From: Chaetorhynchus papuensis
Taxonomy: Eukaryota; Chordata; Aves; Passeriformes; Rhipiduridae
Assembly: GCA_013396525.1 (NCBI GenBank)
Contig: VWYX01000219.1
Location: 434,001 to 498,000 of the forward strand
DNA: 64,000 nt
Direction of reading: 5' to 3'
In this document: piece after piece, positions 58,701-64,000 of the stretch
How positions within the stretch are numbered: the first letter of the stretch is position 1
How the letters are laid out: every line of letters starts with the position of its first letter
Program-made: the position numbers and the translations under genes
Notes under the pieces: generated by a model
The model's input: only the letters and a program-made list of their open reading frames with translations
Told to the model about the DNA's origin: nothing
Databases searched by the model: none

Positions 58701-61700
58701 TCACATCCCAAAATATACAGCACCAAAAAAACCCCAGCAAACAATAAAGAGAGGCAATGGGGAGGTAGCGCCATGAACGCCACAGAAACATCCTTCAAAA
58801 CTGCAATCTGTGTCCTTCCATTTCTTGGAGACGTGTCCAAAGAGCTCTTAAGGATAAGTCTCTGTAGACCCCTCTGAACTCCCATTCAGTTTGCAAAGGG
58901 TCTGCTTCAGCTTCTAGCAAAATCACAGATGTCTTTACAGAGACTAAATTGCAAAATTTGTGTCTAAAGGCTTCTCAAAAATGCCAGGATTCTAAATCAA
59001 TGGAGAGCAGAACTGTTTGGCAGCTGGTTCTTTCTGCCTTCCCATAGTATTCTCTTGTCCCTCCTATATAATACACACTGCTATTTCATCTCCCTAATCA
59101 GGGGGTGGAGCACCAAGGTCTGAAACATATTTAATCTGTGCTTGACAAAGCACAGTGAAAGGTTCTGCACAGCATGGACATCACTAAAACCTCCCAAACA
59201 CCACCTGCAGCTTCTGCACCACACGGTGGCACTGAAGATCGGGGAATTGCAGCCTGCACAGTCTCTCACAGGCAATAGAGTACGATATCCTCCACTTCCC
59301 AGAGGGAGGCTGGGGGAGAAATGGTGCTCCAGGGAATGCAAGAGGGAAGCCTTCAGTTCACAGCAGCAGCCTGAGCCTGCTGGGGTTGGCAGGGCAGGCA
59401 GCAGCCCACAGGGAAGGCAGCACAAGACATGCCACTGGGTAAACCTTTCTCCTTGCAGCAGGCAGGCTGCTGTGCACTTCATGGTAAGGTCTCTGCAGCT
59501 GCCTGTGGAAGAGGTGAGGAACCAGCCATTTTCTCCAGGGGCTACTCTGACACTTCCCAAGGCCACTTCTCTGTGGGCACTGCAGGCTGGGCCAGCTCTG
59601 GCTTCCTGCTATTGTTCAGGACGTTCTATTTTACCACAAAAATCGGGACCGCAGAAGAGATTTCGCTGCAGTCTATTGCTCTTCTGCAAGAGCAGAAAAC
59701 TCAGTGCCATCTTAACAGCTGCATGTGGTGCAGCAGCCAGCCAGTGAGGAGAAGGTTTGCTAAAGACTTACTGATCAATGTGGTCATCATCATTAACACC
59801 AGTTACAATTTGCAAGGGTCTCACCTGCACATGCTATTGACAAGACAGTTCCTGCCTTCAATTATCTATGCAAGTCAGTCACCTCAGCATGAGCAAAGCT
59901 AAAAAGGCAAGTGTAAACTGCTTCTTACTCCAATTCTCTTCCCCACAGTAAAACAAATGCCTCAAAGCAACATAAGAGAATAAGAATTTTAGAGAGAGCA
60001 AAAGTTCAAGCATTACCTCTATGTTGGAGCTATAATCATTCATCTGACTTGACTCACAATCCTACAGTGTGCTGAATACTCTGCACACAGAATATTCCAG
60101 TGCAATAAGGTTCAGATGTTAGCATTAACCACAGCCAGAGCAAAACACAACAATTTTTTTTTTCCTGTTAGACCTGTGCTTATAAAGCCTCATCCCTCAC
60201 ACTCCTGGGATCATGAGGGAATGAGCTCCATATGCTCATGGGCACAAATCCAGCCAGTCTTCACTGGGAAAGAGCTCTACAACGCTACAGGATCTTAACC
60301 CTCTCTGTACCTCTTTTGCTGCCAAGTGTGTGGGACGCTGCAGACAATGGAACTGAACATGAGGGCTGTGACAAAGGAGAAGAGAACCAGGTAGATGAGG
60401 CCTTCCACTCCATCATAGCAGAAGCCTGTCAGAGCCTGGATGTAATCCTGCAGAGAGAAAGGAGCAGAGTTTCCTGATCAGTGCAGAGTTAACATTGAGC
60501 TCTAACTCAAAAGCCTTTCTCCACACTACACTCTCTGAAACAACTCAGAGACACCACACTCCCTTTTCTAGAGCATATTTCTATTTTAATTTCAGGGACT
60601 CAAGTATTTTCCATAAATGATCTAACCCTTGTTTCCCCTCACAAAGACCAGCTTGGATTTAGACACAGAAATATTTTCAACCGCCCACAATCAGACTTTA
60701 AGAGGAACAAAAATAAACAGCCAAGGCAAACTTATCCATCCAACTGAAGATATTTTTCATTAAGTCTCTCAGCTCCCTCACAATGTCCCATGCCCAAGAA
60801 CAGAAGCATGAACTGTCTGTGTCTCTGCCTTTAGAGAGGCAGTGAGGACAACAGCAAGGCCATGCTACACTGCAGCTCTAAGGCACTGCACTCCATGGGA
60901 AAGGCAACAAGTTATTTGCTATACACAAAAAAACCTGAAACCTGAAGGCCTCTATGGCTGCAGCTCGTAGAAGGCATGTTATCTAGTTTTCTGTGTTGAT
61001 CTTTAAACTGAAAGCTAACTTGATCCAAATTCTCATTCCCCCTTCTGCTGGAATCGATCAGTAAAAAGCTGTTGTGCACTCACCTGGCACACCAGAGACC
61101 TCCAAACTCATACAGGCTCCACACCCCCTTTGTTCTTCCTTAGCTCAAGCCCAGTTACCAAGAACTCACCAAATGCAGACTCCGACAGTCTACTAAAGCT
61201 GTCAGCTGCTGCAAGTTGATCTCTGTTGAATTCAAAACCTCCTGGACCCGAGTGAGATACTCCTGCAAGCAACAAGCTAGTGATTACTGCAAGGGAATGC
61301 TTAGCAGGAGCTGATCCTGGGCTCTCTACAAGGTTGAGGGGAGCCACAAAGGAAAAGGAAAGCAAACTTGAGGAGAGTTACCTTGGAATTGGGGTGCTCT
61401 TTGCTCGCTGACTTCATGAGTTCCAACACATCATCCTGCATTTCTACCAGAGCCTTGTGACTTCCTGACAGCTTCTGCTCAACACAAAACATGCAATGTT
61501 TCAGCAGTTCAGGCCACATGGACCAACAGATCTCCTGGGAAAAAAGACTGAAATCCTATTTCCCAAATACTGAAGCATCATCTGTATGAACGGTACAAGT
61601 TCAAGATGTCCCAAGTGACATGAGTGCAGCTGCAACAGGGTTAATTTTGACTTTTACCAAACTGGAAGAAGCACAGACAGAGAGAAGAGGAGAAGGGAAG

Positions 61701-62828
61701 AACCAAAAGGAAAAAAAAAAAAACCAAAAACACAAACCCACAAACAAAGAACAAAATACATACACAAAAAATGTACACACAGCTGGGGCTGGCTCTAGGA
61801 CAGAAGGGAAGGAGAAATAAAAGACACAAAGCATTCAAGTTCTCACCACAGAACACAGCTGGGTTTTTTTACTAAATCAGATGGATGAGAAGGACATAAT
61901 GTTAACAGTAGAAGTTGTTTGTATTAGGGTGCAGCCTTCACATCCCTTTAGAGCACCATGGGAATTTCACATGCAATAGCATGTCAGGGAGTATACAGAG
62001 CAACCAGAAATGCAAGAGATGGCAGAGGTGCATCAAACCACAGCCTGAAGTGTTCTTACCCCACCCTTTAAAACAGAGGAAGACAAGGTTTAAAAAAAAT
62101 CCTAAATATAAACGGTGAAGCAGCTGGTGTCTGCCAGATGGTGGGTGGTGTGGGCCCGTTCTGGCCTCTGATGCATACGACAAAGTTTGGAATGGGCCCA
62201 GGTGCTGTTCTTCTGCCCCCACACAAAAGAATAATGACTCACATTTATACTTCAGGATAAACCCCTTGGATGTTCAAAGGTTTGTAAGAGGCATCTGTGA
62301 AAAACACTCCTTCACCCACAGAAGTGGCTGCATTTTGGGAGTGGAGTGTTACCACTGTTTAACCCAAAAGAACCTTCAGGAAGGGATTCAAAGCAGCAAT
62401 TACACAGTTTTCCAGCCTGGCATTAATTGTGGTGCTGTCTCCATATTGCTGCTCTTAGACAAGTGCCTTGTAAACAGAGGTACCACAAACAAAGCCATGG
62501 CTCTCACCACCTTACACACAGGCCCTTCTAAGGGTGCGTCCTGGATCTGAGGCTGTGCAGGTAGTGATAAAGTTGGAAAAAAACTCCTCACTCAACCACA
62601 GTGCCACTTCCTGCACAGCTGGGAAGTAGCTGCCAAAGCTTTACCAGCAGCCAGAGCGCTCCCTAAAGCAAACACCCTGCAACTGGCTGCTTGCTGGCAC
62701 CAGGAGCACTTAACCTACACCCTGCAGGATGAGGAGAGCAGGGGTGGAAGGAGGTGGGGTGCTTACACTCACCTGCTGGAAAGGGTTGGGGTATCCAGCA
62801 CTGCAGGTCATGTAATAGCGGAGGGTCT
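49675..62828 (-). CDS. TTYH3: Tweety family member 3, C-terminal half (7 coding exons, partial)
   Basis: Reading on the minus strand, exons at 62828-62773, 61474-61382, 61262-61170, 60447-60311, 58395-58219, 57322-57247 and 49746-49675 join in frame with GT-AG introns: 704 nt, 233 complete residues plus stop. Human TTYH3 is about 523 residues, so the N-terminal half with the first four membrane segments lies beyond 64000. Tweety proteins are plasma-membrane proteins first described as large-conductance or volume-regulated anion channels, though later structures cast doubt on a pore. Visible here are the end of the extracellular domain with an Asn-Ser-Thr sequon, the last membrane segment, an acidic cytosolic cluster and a tail with a PPSY motif. 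The match to human TTYH3 (SLYSCGSSYGSETSIPAAAH and RCENTPLIGRESPPPSY) distinguishes it from TTYH1 and TTYH2. Confidence 0.95.
49747..57246 (-). other. TTYH3: TTYH3 last intron
   Basis: A 7.5-kb phase-0 intron with donor GTAAGT and acceptor TTTCTCCAG. I see no coding exon in it. Frames in the region, including 56489-56773 minus and 53679-54242 minus, have no family resemblance. A GGCA microsatellite lies at 53818-53835. Confidence 0.8.
53818..53835. repeat. GGCA tetranucleotide microsatellite
   Basis: About 4.5 units of GGCA inside the last TTYH3 intron. Confidence 0.8.
57247..57322 (-). CDS. TTYH3: TTYH3 penultimate coding exon
   Basis: A 76-nt exon that completes a split Met codon and encodes SQNANFQNPRCENTPLIGRE then SPPPS, matching human TTYH3 closely. 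Acceptor TTTCCTAG, donor TCA|GTAAGT. Confidence 0.95.
57323..58218 (-). other. TTYH3: TTYH3 intron
   Basis: An 896-nt intron with GTGAGT donor. The split Met codon (AT|G) is rejoined exactly. No other feature seen. Confidence 0.9.
58219..58395 (-). CDS. TTYH3: TTYH3 exon encoding the cytosolic tail
   Basis: A 177-nt exon encoding 58 residues between split Arg and Met codons. It starts with the acidic cluster GSDDDGEEE and continues with RVHMPSLYSCGSSYGSETS and IPAAAHTVSNAPVTEY, a stretch nearly identical to human TTYH3 and diagnostic for this paralogue. Acceptor TTCTTGCAG, donor GTGAGT. Confidence 0.97.
58396..60310 (-). other. TTYH3: TTYH3 intron
   Basis: A 1.9-kb intron, donor GTACAG (weaker than consensus) and acceptor TTCTTGCAG. 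The 201-codon plus-strand frame at 59142-59747 has no recognisable homology. Nothing else noted. Confidence 0.85.
60311..60447 (-). CDS. TTYH3: TTYH3 exon encoding the last membrane segment
   Basis: A 137-nt exon encoding 45 residues plus two bases of Arg: DYIQALTGFCYDGVEG, then the hydrophobic segment LIYLVLFSFVTALMFSSIVC, then SVPHTWQQK. This is the final transmembrane helix of the tweety fold, followed by the start of the cytosolic tail. Acceptor TCTCTGCAG. Confidence 0.97.
60448..61169 (-). other. TTYH3: TTYH3 intron
   Basis: A 722-nt phase-0 intron with GTGAGT donor. Nothing else noted. Confidence 0.9.
61170..61262 (-). CDS. TTYH3: TTYH3 exon of the extracellular domain
   Basis: A 93-nt phase-0 exon encoding 31 residues, EYLTRVQEVLNSTEINLQQL then TALVDCRSLHL. 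It contains an Asn-Ser-Thr glycosylation sequon and a conserved cysteine. Human TTYH3 has a near-identical stretch. The intron upstream is only 119 nt. Confidence 0.96.
61382..61474 (-). CDS. TTYH3: TTYH3 exon of the extracellular domain
   Basis: A 93-nt phase-0 exon encoding KLSGSHKALVEMQDDVLELM and KSASKEHPNSK. An open frame continues upstream through the acceptor (GTTGAGCAG|AAG), but homology begins at KLSG, directly after the PFQQ end of the previous exon, so the splice is placed there. Donor AAG|GTAACT. Confidence 0.95.
61475..62772 (-). other. TTYH3: TTYH3 intron
   Basis: A 1.3-kb phase-0 intron with donor CAG|GTGAGT. It contains an A-rich tract (about 61,711-61,760). No other feature seen. 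Confidence 0.85.
62773..62828 (-). CDS. TTYH3: TTYH3 exon, first one visible in the window
   Basis: A 56-nt exon. Two bases finish a codon from the previous exon, then 18 residues follow: TLRYYMTCSAGYPNPFQQ. Human TTYH3 has a comparable YYLACS...NPFQQ stretch before KLSGSH. Acceptor TTCCCAG, donor CAG|GTGAGT. Being short and flanked by a split codon, this exon is the least certain of the seven. Confidence 0.9.
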
Positions 62829-63997
62829 CTGGGAAGACACAAGAGAAGAAAGTCAGGCCAGATACAAAAATACTGCAAAGCTGGAACGATGTATTTTTTT
62901 AAACCAGTGAAAGGCAATGTGTCTGCTCCACTTAAAGTTAGATGGAACACAGAAAAAGTTTTATTCAGAAGTTGGCGCTACCCACCACATAAATCTAAGA
63001 CAAGACATCAGTCTAGGACAAATCCAACTACAGTACACTGAAGACACTCATAAACTTCCAGATAAGTCTGTTACTGTGCTCTGCTAACAGCATCATTTGT
63101 TTCCAGGCTTGAAGACACGGCTGTGTTCCTCTTCATTCAGATGTGTGTGAAACCAGCCTGGTGCCCTCAGGAGCCCTCTACAATACGACATCAACTGCCA
63201 GCACACACAAATTACAAATACCAGGCTTTCCCCTGCCATCCTCAATAATGTTGTCAAGGAAGGGAGCTCTGAAAGACTTGATCATCCAAATACCTTTAGA
63301 TTATTCCTCAAACATTTACAGTTCCTCTTCAGATGATTATGAGCATGCCAGCTCAGCAAAATCAAGGGTGATGTTGGCATGGTAAAGACTACAAAAGCCC
63401 TAAAACCCACAAACCCTCTGCATTCCCCCTCCACCAGCATCTTTTCCTCCATTCTTTTTAATCTTCTGTCTGTGACTTTCAGTAATGCATATTCCAGGCT
63501 GCACAGCTATTCTGCTGAGTCCCAGCTCAGGAATCAGTAAAAGGCACAACCAGGAGCAAGCGGAGCCGTGCAGGAAGCAGACCTGCCTGTATCCTGACTC
63601 TGCCACACTTCCCATAAATATTGAATGCACCTTTCGGCGAGGCAGCACGCTGGAGACCGAGTGCTACAACGCAGCCTGTCAGCTCCTGTGTGCTGCCAAT
63701 GCACCCTGACAGCTGTTATTTATAATTCATTAGCCTACTCTGGGGCAGCTCCTGCCAGCTGCTCCATCTCCCTCCCACCGACTCTTTCTCTGGGACGACT
63801 TACATCTCCCCAGCCAAGCCTCTAAACAGCAATTAGCAGATTCTGGGCAGACAGGAGGGCAGGAGGAACCGCTCTGTGCCTCACTTTGGACAGAGCACAG
63901 AAGCGACTGTCCGCAAGTGCTGAGCCAAGGAAAGGGCTGCTCCTCCTCGGCTCATAAATCACACACAATGGCTGTGTGAAAATGGATTAAAACACAC
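62829..63997 (-). other. TTYH3: TTYH3 intron running to near the right edge
   Basis: About 1.2 kb with no recognisable exon. At the extreme right the minus strand reads CAG|GTGTGT (64000-63992), a possible donor whose last exon base(s) would be inside the window. The required phase (one base carried over) fits a G at the end, but this cannot be confirmed without sequence beyond 64000. Confidence 0.5.
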
Positions 63998-64000
63998 CTG

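Noticed and set aside
61475..61551. Longer version of the TTYH3 exon at 61382-61474 continuing the open frame upstream
   Set aside because: Homology to TTYH3 begins at KLSGSH and the previous exon ends PFQQ, so the extension (which would add residues such as ...CMFCVEQ) has no counterpart in human TTYH3.
1..64000. CRISPR arrays, bacterial operons, phage or viral insertions, CR1 or LTR elements, tRNA and rRNA genes
   Set aside because: Looked for by eye and not seen. The window is ordinary vertebrate gene sequence. An automated repeat and tRNA search could still find old, degraded elements.

Overview
The window is vertebrate nuclear DNA. It has spliced genes with canonical GT-AG introns, a GC-rich CpG-island promoter, long UTRs, few recognisable transposons and one 45-base assembly gap. 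The proteins point to a bird: the fringe catalytic domain matches my recollection of chicken lunatic fringe almost residue for residue, and the compact, repeat-poor, GC-rich texture suits an avian micro- or mid-sized chromosome. The species cannot be named from this.

Two genes are supported. LFNG (lunatic fringe, the Notch O-fucose GlcNAc-transferase) lies complete on the + strand: eight coding exons from 27300 to 36989, 367 codons plus stop, then a 3'UTR to a poly(A) signal at 38571. The last seven coding exons of TTYH3 (tweety family member 3, a multi-pass membrane protein) lie on the - strand between 62828 and 49675; its 5' half is beyond the right edge. TTYH3 probably has a long 3'UTR of about 5.6 kb, ending near 44.1 kb. 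The two genes converge tail to tail with about 5.5 kb between their proposed 3' ends.

Layout: 1-26.9 kb is a non-coding flank upstream of LFNG, where I see no believable exon but several blocks that look like cis-regulatory elements (RBPJ/E-box composites, a homeodomain/SOX-rich block at 20.9-21.2 kb, E-boxes). 27-38.6 kb is LFNG, with a 6.9-kb first intron holding further enhancer-like clusters. 38.6-44.1 kb is intergenic and contains three perfect RBPJ consensus sites. 44.1-49.7 kb is the putative TTYH3 3'UTR, and 49.7-64 kb is TTYH3 exons and introns.

The two genes are neighbours rather than partners. LFNG modifies Notch EGF repeats in the Golgi and is an oscillating component of the vertebrate segmentation clock; TTYH3 is a plasma-membrane protein. 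I found no novel multi-gene system. The most useful leads are regulatory: an 8-mer miR-125 site in the LFNG 3'UTR, RBPJ/E-box composite sites around LFNG, an intron-1 cluster of FOX/SOX/RUNX/MEF2-like sites, and a convergent LFNG-TTYH3 order that differs from the human order as I recall it. Conservation could not be computed, so all enhancer calls rest on motif and texture only.
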